62,047 nt of DNA. Source: Psilocybe azurescens. Its lineage: Eukaryota; Basidiomycota; Agaricomycetes; Agaricales; Agrocybaceae. Shown here one piece after another: positions 9,950 through 20,988 of this stretch (within the stretch, counting starts at the first letter, position 1; the number at the start of each line of letters is the position of its first letter). The stretch covers positions 1 through 62,047 of the forward strand of contig JAJIRX010000697.1 of the NCBI GenBank assembly GCA_023853785.1, written 5' to 3'. The notes beneath the pieces were generated by a model. The model ran no database searches and was not told where the DNA came from. It was given only the letters and a program-made list of their open reading frames with translations. The translations under genes were made by a program, and so were the position numbers.

Positions 9950-12458
9950 TTATAGTATGCCGGCTATCGCTTGTACCAGACCAAACACTAGCTCTGGCAC
10001 CCCAGGCAATTGGCTAACAAGTGGCAGAGTACCTGGGACTGTTTGAGTTGGGGGATTGGAGGGTACATATCCGCCTGTGCCGTATGTTTTAGCTGGAGGC
10101 GGTACTTTAAATGGGTGGGCCTCGGTGTTGAACACATCTATCAAAGGAAAGTATAACGTCAGTTTGCCCAGTTCGTTGGAAAAAAGTTATACAGACATTC
10201 GTCAAGGCTGAACTTCGATGGATCATCGAATGTTAGATACCTACGTTTCCCCATTATTTAGCCCGTGGAATCGAAGAGAACAAAAGAAAAATCAAGAACG
10301 TACAAATATTTCAACACTTCTGCAAACCAGAAGCTTTCTGTGTCATCGATCCTATCGGAGTTGACGTCGTCGACATTCATCCTCCCGCCGTATCCAGTAG
10401 TCCCCTGTCCAGGTACTTTGAGATACTTCTCGAAGCTCTGCAACGCGGCAACAGCCCGGTCAATGTATTTGGTGTCGCCTGTCACTCTCCAAGCGTAGAA
10501 GTTGGATTCCAGAACCTCGGGTCGGAGCACATAGTCCGCTGCGGTGATATAGAACCCGTGTTCCTGGTAAAAGCACTTTGTGAAGGCGACATGGGGTCAC
10601 CACCGGTATATCCACCATCATCGGACTCAAAGGCGAATATTTCAGGCCCAATCCCAGTGCTGATAACCAACAAGTTAGGATCGAAAGTTCGCAACAGACG
10701 AAAACAACCTACGAAGTGGACGCATAGGTGTTCCAGCAGGCATCGACGAGCTTGAGTCCGATGTCAACCAATGTCAGATTATTGAGCAGTTGTCCACCTT
10801 GAAGATAACTGATGTCAAACCCCGAAAGCATGACATAATACTAGACCATACCCAGTAACCAATTTCCACCGTGGAAGCATGCAAGGTGAGAGCTAACATG
10901 TACGATTTTCTGGTTGTCATCATAGTCTGCCAGATAGGCGTGGTTTCCAATTGTCGAAGTCTACAGATATGATCATTAGTTTCGATCCAGAAGATCAGGG
11001 CAGCAATGGTACCGACTTTAAGCAAGGTTCGGATAGAAGAATCGACGGCAGTTCTCCATGAATCCGCAAAAATGGGGTCGAGTGTGTTGTTCAACCGAGG
11101 ATATTTGATGAGATATTCGAAATAACTATCTGAACCCCCACCCCAAGTCTGTTGATCCGGAACCCAGGTGGTAAAAACGATGTCAATCAACTAATCAAAA
11201 ACGTACGACGTATTTGCCAACTGGGAGGCCTGTATTGGGGTCAATACCTTGGCCTGGGAGTCCTGGCAAAGGCGCTCCTCCTTCTGCAATGTGGCGGGCA
11301 GATTTTTCAGCCAGTTGTCTGTATTTGTCGTCGCCGACATACTTGCTCAGAACCGCCCATTCAAGAGTCAACTGTAGTTTAAACCAGATTACGACAATGA
11401 CAATATTGGAGAATGAGGCAACTTACAGTCCCAGCTTCTGCAATATTGGACTTGAGAAGGTCAGCAGAAATGTAATATAGATGATTGTTCAGAGAATAAG
11501 CTCACAGTCTGTTCTTGAGGTGTGTTCGTATTGAAGTCAATGTGACCGAACGGAATGTCATTTGTCTATGCGACAATTTTCAGACAGAGGTATTCAGTTG
11601 CGATGGAAAGACACGTACACCAACCCAAGCGAAAGACAGTTTATCAGCCAACTGTTTCGCCTTATTCACGAGAGCCGGATATTGTTTGCCACTGAGTTCA
11701 TATGCACTCAGCAGGCCTCCCATATACCGAATAGTGGATTCGAATACGCTTTCAGACATCGTCAGTGCACTGTAATACCTAGATAGATTGGTAGAAGGTC
11801 ATTTTGAATACCTGACTGTATCGGATGTGTTTGATTTGCTGAAGTCAATATTTGAAGCATATCCGACCGCTTCCAAAAAGAGATCCTATAAGTAGTTCTA
11901 TAAGGAACTCCAGTTCATCAGATATGCAATAGTATGAATGCCCACATCCAATTCCATTATTTTCTACAGAAAAGATGTTACAAACTCGTGGCGTCATCGT
12001 TGACAGTGAAGAGACAACATACCATAGTCGTCATCGCATCCACGATGGTGGCGCCTACAACAAAAAAAAGTTGAGCATTACTACACAATAAATTAATCAG
12101 CCATTTTTACCCCAGCCGTTTCGACCGTCGCTGAAACCTTCGAAATTAGAAATTAGAGTTTGACGACCAGATATAGGACAGCCCAGTCAACTAACCTTTA
12201 CTGATGGGCGAAACATCGTCGTGTCCCCATGCGTACTGTCTAAAGTCACAAATGAGTCAAAAAATCGACATGGAAGAGGGAAAGAACGGACTTGTAAACA
12301 GAGTAGCTGTCCGTAAAAATCGCCCTGACTGAATCTTTGTATTGCGACGCTTGAGGAGGGACAGTAAGGCCTTGCTTTTGAACGAGACCGCCTAGTGTAT
12401 GTTGAGGTAAAGAAAGGAAAGCTCCAAGAGCACAAAGGAATGTGTGGTAGGCCACCAT
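9950..12458 (-). CDS. Secreted class I alpha-1,2-mannosidase, GH47 (paralog 2)
   Basis: Same enzyme family as 2032-4638. The ATG at 12458 begins a hydrophobic secretion signal (MVAYHTFLCALGAFLSL). Fifteen introns give 16 exons, including an 18-nt exon (KIMELD) and a 24-nt exon (SNIAEAGT). Family blocks are complete: GFSDGRNGWGATIVDAM, FESTIRYMGGLLSAYEL, TWGGGSDSYFEYLIKYPR, SHLACFHGGNWLLG, LRPEVLESNFYAWRVTG, ESFWFAEVLKYLYL and EYVFNTEAHPF. One frame break was found: near 10569-10572 a T is missing, so QSAF no longer joins YQEHGFYITAADY. Every other splice keeps the frame. The C-terminal tail after the EAHPF motif is about 50 residues, Pro- and Val-rich, with no membrane anchor, consistent with a secreted enzyme. 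A duplicated origin with paralog 1 is clear from shared intron positions. Confidence 0.88.
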
Positions 12459-12913
12459 GAGGAGACCAGAGAAAACGCTTTATAGAGACAGTGAAGGGGA
12501 AGGAAACGAACTTTCTGACAGGCCAGCTTAGAAAGTCTTCTGTTTAAACAATTTGGCATACCGAACAAGTCTTTTCGGTTTGACAAGTTCAATAGAAAGC
12601 GACGTAAGATCGATCAAACGTCATAACTAGTGCTATTTTAAAATTAGACTGCAGCTGTCTCCTAATGTCTCCGTCTGGCATTTGGCAGCATTCGAACGAT
12701 CTTACAAGAAAACAAGAACTGCCATTAGCGAAATCCCGCAATATAGTACATCCAAGAAGATAGAGCAAGTAAAGCACAAGAAGATCAGATATTGAGCCCA
12801 GGGTATGCTAAGCAAAAGATATCCTCATCACGTATATTCTCGATTCCGTGCCTTAAACCAAAACATCAGTACCAAATCGCAGCCGAACATTAACGAAACT
12901 GCTCACTTTGCCT
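12459..12913. other. Spacer between GH47 paralog 2 and the F-box gene
   Basis: Upstream of paralog 2 and downstream of the F-box gene. Nothing with coding character was found. A TATAAAG string (12478-12484, minus) is only 20 bases from the ATG, so its role as a TATA box is doubtful. Confidence 0.4.
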
Positions 12914-15900
12914 TCAGATGCGACCGCATCCCATTGAAAATAAACAGCGGGGAGGACGATTTTGGGGACCTTCGATGCCGAGATCGTGTGGTCGATGTAC
13001 AAGAGACGAAAGCTCGATTTGAGGTCCCTTCATAGCCGACGACCCCGCCGAGGGAGGAGCAGATGTTGTCGCTGGTGCCGCCTGAGCTGCATTGTCTCCT
13101 TCATTGGCGGAGGCAGCAGCAGCGGCATCCGCGAGCTGTTTCTCCCTGAGACAATGCCTGCATCCATAGTTTCTCCTGTCAATCTCTTGCTTAATATCAG
13201 GTTCGGGTGTGGATAAACCAATAAGTTTCTGCACAAGCCCATATTCGTAAGGGAAGCCACCCATGTAGCCAACAATGTCGTCATAAGGCGTGGTGAAAGA
13301 ACACTGCATATCGTCATGTCTGTGGCTGTGTCCAATCTGAGGAATATTATCAGATGAACGGAATCACCGAAAGACAAGTCAAAGTCTCACAATATTTCGG
13401 GAATCCAAAACCATGGGAGGGTTGCACGACGTACAGACAAGAGCAAAGCCGATTTTAAGCAAATAGTTGCCCCCATCTCGGTCTTCTGCGAACCCGAGAG
13501 CATCAACCGCTTTCTTCAAGACTTTGACCGCCTGTAGAGAGATAAAGGAATCCATTCAGCAATGTAGTTTGCGACAGCGGTAGCTGTGCCAACACACCTT
13601 TTCATCCTTAACGAAGATCTTCGATTCCCAGATTGCCTTCTTCCCTTTTCTCGTCCTATTACTCTTTAGATTCCCAACAGCGCATTCATGGAGACACACT
13701 CCAGCGAAATCCAGACTCTCGTCTGCTCGATACTTCACATCCACCCTCTTGCACCTCGTGCACAGAAATCTTGCTGTAACCCTCTCCACAGGATGCAAGA
13801 TGTTCTTGCTAGCGTTCTTCCAGTTCTTCGGGAAACCCAAAATCATACCAAGTTCGCTCCTCGCGCTTTCCGCCCACTTCTTCAACTGGCTGGCGAGGAG
13901 GTCTTTCATCATTTTGTCCTTGGTTAGCGTGTCGAAGACGGTGCCAACTGGAGACGGGCTCTCTGCTGACTGTAGCATGTCGACCACGGGAATTTTGCGG
14001 AATGTATTGAGAGAGGGAAGATAGGGGTACGCCTTGCTCGAACGCAGATGTTCGTATGCTTTTTCGACATCCTTCCTGTTAGTCATGAGGGCTATTTCCC
14101 CGTTTCTGCGATCGCGCTTATCGTTCAGGGAGAGGAGCCGGGATTCAATCTCGTCTTTCATTACTTTGATATCTATTGAAAGGAAATTGATGAGTATATA
14201 CTCGTATAAAACAATCGGAAAAGAACAAGATGCACCGACTTCATCGATTTTCTCGATGATCTGGTTTTGTACTTCAGGTAAGGGCCAAAGGCAGTATTCA
14301 AAAGCTCTCCGCGGTCCCAACCGTACTTCGATGCTAGTATCTTGCTCCTGTGAACAATAGATGTTATTATCAGCAAAACGCAGAGGAATATCAAAAAAGG
14401 CACTAACGCTGAATCGTTTGCTGTGACGTTGCTTTTGAACATGGCTGTTCTAACTTTATTCCACTTGTACAATTGTACGCAAAGCTATTCAAAGATTAGA
14501 TAACGTTCCTACCAAAAGCTGGGATACCTGAAAAAGAACGAACTTTCATCCATTCCAGTTTACGTTCTTTGCGCCGTTGATGTTTCTATCCAGATATACA
14601 AGTTTAGGGAATTGCAAGACCGATTTAGGAACAAGACAAGCCTCGTTGAAATCCTTTTTCAACTCATCCTTGTTGTCCTCCTGCGCTAGGACCTCTTCCC
14701 CCAGCTCTGTTTTGCGATAATATGAAACCAGTGTGTGTGGCCCTTTTTGATTATCAATCAGATACAGCATTCGATATTAGAAAAAAGGCTCACACATGGG
14801 GCCAGGGTCGTTCGAATCTTTCTCTATCGGAAATTGGTTGTAAAAACGGTATTAAAACAGCAAGTAGAGCTCGACCTTTACCTTTCAAGTACGTAATTTC
14901 GTTCGTTGGTAGAACCGCACTCACCGCATCGTCGAGAACATAGCCAGAGGTGAATTGCATTAAAGACCTGCAATGGAAAAGAACTGGAATTAATGGCTAT
15001 AATAAAGATCTTATCATAATGGCAACATACGAAAACGATTGGCAGGTTTTCTTCAAGGAAAAGATGTGAGTGCGAGAGATTAACCTTGTCAATTGAAAGA
15101 TTTCACCTTCTTGCACAACCGGAACCTAAGAGCGAAAGAATGATAGAGTACTCTGGTTTCATCTTGACAATTCTAGGCATTATTGGAGAAGATCAATAAA
15201 TCGGAGACATTGAACTGAAAATGTTGCTACTAACTTCACACTTTCCAGAATCAAACACGAAGGCAGCATATGCCGGTTCTCCGAAAATTTGTTTCGGCGG
15301 ATCAGGAAGGGAAACGGTCTTATGTTCGATGGTATTACCCAACGCTAGCCCTGGAAGTCGCCCTGCGTCGAGTTCAAAGGAGCATCCGGGTCCTTTCCGA
15401 GCTTCGCGCCAAATGAACTCTGCGTTTGGACTAAGCAGTGTGTGACAAAGGGTTTTGCAGGTTCTGGCTGTGGCAAGGACGTGTTGAGGCGATCCTGTGA
15501 GAATCAGAATCTCGGCAGTGAGTTCCAGGGAAGTGTTAAAAGTGAGCAGGGTTTGGTTTCGACTGGAAGTTCTTGGGCATCGCCATCGGAGGCACTGCTA
15601 TCAACAGTTATGGTGGTGTCGGAAGCCAAAGGAGGGATGTTCTGGGACGATGGTTCAACATCGAGACGCGGTTTCTTGGGAACATGACCTTCTTTTTGGA
15701 CGTTTTCAGACGAGTCAACAGTTGGAGCCGTTGGGCTCAATATCGAAGATGAACATGCAGCCGCGTTGCCTTGCGCAGTCTCTGCCTCATTGGACGCGTC
15801 TTCAGGCCGGGTTTCTGAGTCGTCGCCCCTGTCCTTTCTTTTCCCTGTCAGAGCAACAACTTCCGTCGGTTTGTCCTGTTGATTTCCACCACTTGGCTGC

Positions 15901-16370
15901 GATACATCGGGTTGAGATGAAATTTGACTTGCAGGATCTGCAGAGTCTCGTTGTAGGGTTGAAATTGTGAGACCCGGTCCAACGGGCGGAGCAGCATCTG
16001 CCCTTGTTGACTATCGTCATCGTTAGAGCTTACGCGACGTTTTTTTCGGCTGTGTCTCGACTTCGACACTTGTCTGAGTCTCAGTAGTGCTGCCGTCTTC
16101 CGGCCTGGTTTCCTCTTCCTCACTTCTGTCCTTTCTTTTCCCTATTGCAGCCACTGGATTCGACTGGTCCGTTTCAGGCACTTCCATTTCAGTAGCGCCT
16201 TGAGAGGACGTCGAATCCACAGGTCCTGCAGGAGTGTCTGCCGATGATGGCTGAACGATGTTGCTTTGCGTTGTTGGCTGTTCAATTTCGTTCAAGGCCG
16301 AAGAGACAGGCGCAGGCGCTGAGCTACCAGATAAGTCTGCGACAGCAAAAATTCCGTCATTCAACATCAT
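12914..16370 (-). CDS. F-box protein with long disordered N-terminus
   Basis: Likely substrate adaptor of an SCF ubiquitin ligase. The ATG at 16370 (MMLNDGIFAVADLSG) opens about 280 residues of Ser/Thr/Glu-rich low-complexity sequence with a basic patch. The F-box follows: LTLP, then LELTAEILILTGSPQ, ARTCKTLCHTLLSPNAEF and IWREARKGPG. The frame slips once inside it, at a C run near 15528-15530. After several short introns comes a region (SYYRKTELGEEVLA; EIESRLLSLNDKRDRR; LKKWAESARSELGMILGFP) and a C-terminal part with cysteine pairs (FLCTRCKRVDV, ALVCTSCNPPMVL, YGCRHCLREKQ) that may bind metal. It ends in an Ala-rich tail. Introns of about 115, 60, 66 and 54 nt were placed by GT-AG ends and frame, the N-terminal exons of the middle region less surely. 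Substrates cannot be inferred. Confidence 0.7.
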
Positions 16371-17538
16371 CTGTTCAGCTGAGACTCCCTTGCGCTCAGA
16401 GCCAGAAAGTGTCGCTTCCGATGGTGTGGGCGTTATTCTCGGTGAGTGTGACGGATCCGGTTTGTTCTCACACCCCGCTTATCATTTCTCTTTTATCTTA
16501 TCTTCGTATTTCGACTTCATTCCATTCTGTCGACCAACACACGAGTTATCCCTCTCCATTCTTTGTTCCTACCTTACTATCCTTTTCTATCTGAAACCAT
16601 TCCTTACCTTTAACCCTGAATATAACTTCTTTGTCTAGACCCTTTTTACATAGTCTTAGGACACTATTCTACAGTATAAACAGAAGCCATGTTCTAGCTA
16701 CAATACCCCAGTGAATAACTAGCATTTAAACCTGTCAGTTCAGTGCTTAAACCTCACTACCATATATATTCCGTGTGTCAGTACGAAGCTATCGATACTG
16801 CCGTAGTCACGATAGTCACTACTGTCACAATGCGTGACGCGCAAGACCAATCACGTGCTATTGATTTCGACGCGACTCCGACGCGCCGTCGCCAACACTG
16901 CGGGAAGGCGTTGTAGTCGTCATCAAATCCTAAGGATTAGACATTTTGGTGATTTAACTTCGGCCTATAGTTAATTACCCTCTCTATATACCAACATAAA
17001 AAAAAAATCGGAGACAAAAAATAAACAGAACTTGTGTGTGAATTCACTGTAAGTAATTGGATCAAAAATGGATTGCAAGTGACATTAAGCTCGACATTGG
17101 TACGAGCAATTTCTCGATCAGTGTGCGAACCATATACCTGACCACCTGATAAAATGATACTATATGTTGTGTACACCATGACTGCTAAATTCTGTAATAG
17201 CCCTTACACCATCGATATTGACATCCTGCTTCTCATCATTATTGCGAGACAGATGTGAAGCCCAATTTTATAACCCCTGGTATTTTGACTGCGTTGGTGC
17301 ATTCAGAAAAGCCCATAGAGTGTTGTGTACAAGTGGGCACGACCAGAATCAGCGCCATCAATGTGTGCACGATACACAAATAATTAGCTTAAATATGTGT
17401 GGTTGAACGACATTTTATTTGAGGTCTCTTCAGAACTTTACCACCCACTTATTTACCTCGTCCTTCAAGTATCCATCTATCTATTGCGACTTTCTTACGT
17501 CCATATTTTGCATTCAAGATCAGTTACCCTCATACACG
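16371..17538. other. Divergent promoter spacer
   Basis: This 1.2 kb separates the F-box gene from the next gene and drives both outward. No gene seen. A CACGTG lies near 16853. The 5' part is C/T-rich and the right part AT-rich. Confidence 0.45.
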
Positions 17539-18059
17539 ATGTCCAACTACTATCCTTCTCAGGCTGAATATCCCACGACCCAAGCCGTGATGGGCTCTCA
17601 ACCCACAGTGGGATATGGTCAATATGGGATTGCGGGCACATATGCTCAACCTGGCACTATCCTGTACGTACCATCTTACAGCCACGGTCACCGCGACACA
17701 CACAAACTCCATGATGGACAGCGCCACTAATGCAATAACCATAGGGCCCACTGTCAAGATGCAACCACCGTCGTTGCATCCATGCCCATCGTAAGCAAAC
17801 ACAACTTTCCTCTTAACCTCTGGAACTCTGATCGGTATATCATTCAGCAACCCTCCCATGCTGCTCATCCCCACTACGCTCGCCTATCCTTCGGAGCACG
17901 TCTCCGCCGCTTTTTCTGTTTAGCGCCTTCTAACGGTGTTCGATATAAATCTAATCATCATACTTGGGGTTTATGGGGTATTCGCGTCGACCACGGTATG
18001 TGGATGCCAGGACAGGCGGAGAAGTCGACAGAAAAGGACGACCTGTGTACAGAGTATAA
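17539..18059 (+). CDS. Small protein with conserved basic tail, function unknown
   Basis: The ATG at 17539 starts MSNYYPSQAEYPTTQAV, a Tyr/Gln/Gly-rich opening (PTVGYGQYGIAGTY). A middle part rich in His follows, with uncertain splicing. A 57-nt intron (about 17790-17846) leads to the conserved-looking end: LSFGARLRRFFCLAPSNG, VRYKSNHHTWG, then RYVDARTGGEVD and RKGRPVYRV before the stop at 18057-18059. The end is reached only if one G is restored in the GGGG run near 17967. From memory, similar short proteins with this tail occur in other Agaricomycetes, always unnamed. No signal peptide or membrane segment is seen. I cannot assign a function. The middle of the model may contain one more indel or intron. 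Confidence 0.55.
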
Positions 18060-18323
18060 TGTGAGAAGCTTAAAGGACCACACTTATTCCAGCTGACTTT
18101 CTGTGTGTCAAGCCATCATTGTGTACAAGGAACCCAATATAATCCGAACTTAAGGGCGCTGATATCACAATGAGGCTCGTGATTCAATCTAGTCTACAAA
18201 GCAAAAACATACAATTTCATTAAATCGGAACGATCATTATACATGATATCAAGAAAACCAAAAGATATAGGGGGAGTGGGGGGAGTAAGGACAATGAAGT
18301 GACTCCCTCTCGACTCTCCCTTT
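18060..18323. other. Short convergent 3' spacer
   Basis: Tail-to-tail spacer between the small-tail protein gene and the peptide transporter. No gene or repeat seen. Confidence 0.5.
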
Positions 18324-20988
18324 TCAAGCCTTTTCCACGCGCTTCTCGCCATCATTAACCCCAACATGTCCAGTAGCCAAATTGTTAAGTTGATCTTCCT
18401 TCTCATCGAGGTCCCTGACGGAGTACCAAAACGCGATACCAGTGAGGAACGCAAGAACGCCCATGACACCGTAGTTCCACACAAGGAGCGGGTCGGCGGA
18501 GACCGCTAAGTTAATAAGTAAATCAAACTATTCAGGAAATGCTCTCATGATAGCATATAATGGAAAACTACTCACAGACGAAGGCTTCGCCGATGGCAGA
18601 GGAGAGCGCGGACATGAACAGGAAGATGGACATCACGAGAGAACGCATGTTCTTGGGGGCCTTGGTGAACGCGTATTCGAGCCCTGTGATGGATGCGAGA
18701 ATTTCGCTGATAGCGATGAGGATGTACCTGGGTAATAAAGCGTAGTTAACAATTAGAACAAAGGTCAATTTAAGGCAACTGAGTACTCACGATCCTGACT
18801 GAATCCACACATTGAGAGGAGAAACACCACAGCCGTCGCCGGAGGCATGTTCACCGCATGGGTTGGTCTAGTAAGAGGGAGGTATCGTGAGAAGAACAGC
18901 TCTGGATATAACACAATTCTCTTTTACCTTGTAAATATAGTGCTGGAGAACTGTGCGGCCAGAGTCAACAGATCGTTCAACCAATAGCATCGAGGTACAG
19001 ATACTCACCAGCGGCCCAACACATGGCAGCGGCACCAGTCATGAACCCAGCGGTGATTTTCTTCAATGCACTAAAGTTTATGCCCATACGGCGAAGTGCC
19101 GGATAGAACTAAATTAAATATGTATGATTAGCATCACAAAAAATGAGATGCTAGCTAGACAATGCTTACGAAGAGATCGCAAAGAGGGATGAGAATGATC
19201 AACGCGAAAGGATCCAAGTTCGACAGAACATCGTTGGGGATACCATTCAACGTCATAGTGGCAGCCTGCGAGGTCAAGTTATTATTAAGCTGGTTATACG
19301 TCAACCCTACAAAAAAAAAAAAAAAAAAAAAAAAAGTCGGAAGTCAGAACTCGTTCGTCTCCCAAAAAAACATAATTACGCACAGTAAATCGGGAACCAC
19401 AGAAAGACACCACAGGCTTTAATACCACGTTGGACTTCATCGACCCACTGATCATCAAAGTTCATCCAAGCCGGCTTCTCTCCGATGACTTTGCTGGGTT
19501 TCGCATTTTCCCAGAATCCGGGCGCGGTCATATTCCTGTAGGTTGTCACCGGGTTCAAGCTCCATTTCCCTCGTGCGGCATGGCGCCAGAGCTTGATTGC
19601 GGTGGCGAGGACAGAGCCGGTAGGCGGCGATCGTTCGTACTTGTTGCGTCCGATGTACAATATGATGGGGCAGAGTAAGAACACGACCGTTGGGAGCGTG
19701 TAGGAGAGGTAGAATCCGACAAACTAATTTAGCCTGACATCAGCTTTTTTTTCTGGGGTACATCAAGAAAAAGAAAGAAAAGAAAGGTCGAAATCAAGAT
19801 CAGCAGCGCCCTTACTCACCTTCTCAGCGTAGGTCATCCCGATCTGTCCTACCAAAGCGCCGATATTGATAAGAAGATAAAAATACTGCAAAAAGATAAG
19901 CATGTCAGAACATTATCGCATGGGTATTTCATAAGGGGGGTCTGGGAAAATCTTACCATGTACACTCTCAGGATCGTCAGAGATGGGTCAACTATCACTC
20001 GCTCACCGCTTTTGGTGGTGATGACGAAGAGTTTAGTGCGCTTGTACTGTTCAGCGACCAGTGGCGAGATGTTCGACTTGAACATGCCAGTTCCTACATC
20101 AGAATTACCGACATTAGAACGGTGCATGCATAATACAACTTGTTCACTGTCCACTCACCAAGGCCCATAACGATTAACGCCACAGAGAAAGCGCCAATTG
20201 CTCCATTAGACTCAATGACGCCCGGCACGGCGGACACAATGAGAATGATATGCCCAATAAGCGCAATCACCACAGCCCAACATATGGTCTTGAACCGGCC
20301 CCAATGCGTATCGGCGATGTAGGCGCCAAGCAAAGGGGTGACATAACACCTGGCAGCACCGCAATGTGAGTTGAATTGTCTCCACATGCTGCAAAGGGTG
20401 CACTATTTTTGGAACATACCAGAACTGGTAGAATGTTGTCAGACCTGTCGAAGCCCGCTGTCCCATGTCCAGAGCACCTGCTTGCCCGTGGAGCCCTGCG
20501 GCGCCTGTGCGCGAGCCAGAAGGGAGGGGCCGTTGAATGAAGTTCGTCTAGACGGGTTCGGCCTCGTGAACTTTCAGATCGATGGATGGTAGCTCGAGGG
20601 ACTCACGAATACGACACTGGATCCATAAAACTTGAAAATTATTAGCATGTGGATCGAGAGTAAATTACCAAAAGAAAAATACACACCGAAAAGCGCTCTG
20701 CGAATTCAACGACTGCGATTACTGTGGTGCGATAGTCAGTCTTCTGTCAAGAGAAAGCCAAATAGTTGCGAATGAGGAGAGTAACTTACAGTAGGCGTTC
20801 CAGGGAACCCTGTCTGGGATACGTCGCAGTGTCGCCCGCTCTTCCTCGGTAGGAAATTCGAGTCCGTCATGAATACCATCAAGCTCATGGTCCAGTTCCG
20901 ATTGCTTCTCGGAGGAGTGGATAGACTCGTGTTTCTTATCGTCGGCGTAAGCAACAACCGCTTGATCATCGTGTTGTACAGCAGACAT
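18324..20988 (-). CDS. POT/PTR2-family peptide transporter
   Basis: Proton-coupled uptake of di- and tripeptides across the plasma membrane. The ATG at 20988 starts MSAVQHDDQAVVAYADD, an acidic cytosolic N-terminus that reaches EERATLRRIPDRVPWNAY. The POT signature follows: LIAVVEFAERFSFYGSS in helix 1, then CYVTPLLGAYIADTHWGR, and later GTGMFKSNISPLVAEQY and YFYLLINIGALVGQ. About twelve hydrophobic helices can be traced, with the long loop NKYERSPPTGSV between the halves. The C-terminus ends VRDLDEKEDQLNN...EKRVEKA with the stop at 18324-18326. About nine introns keep the frame without any break, so this gene looks intact. One intron holds a 25-base A/T homopolymer. Length near 600 residues matches fungal PTR2 proteins. 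Regulation (for example by nitrogen) is known in the family but not visible here. Confidence 0.93.
19311..19335. repeat. 25-base homopolymer in a PTR2 intron
   Basis: Twenty-five A in a row on the plus strand, which is a T25 pyrimidine tract on the sense strand, about 40 bases before the true 3' splice site (CGCAG) and directly before a decoy GTAG. Confidence 0.9.

Noticed and set aside
17530..17874. Minus-strand frame with a hydrophobic stretch
   Set aside because: It overlaps the plus-strand small-tail gene, whose conserved end and intron give better support.
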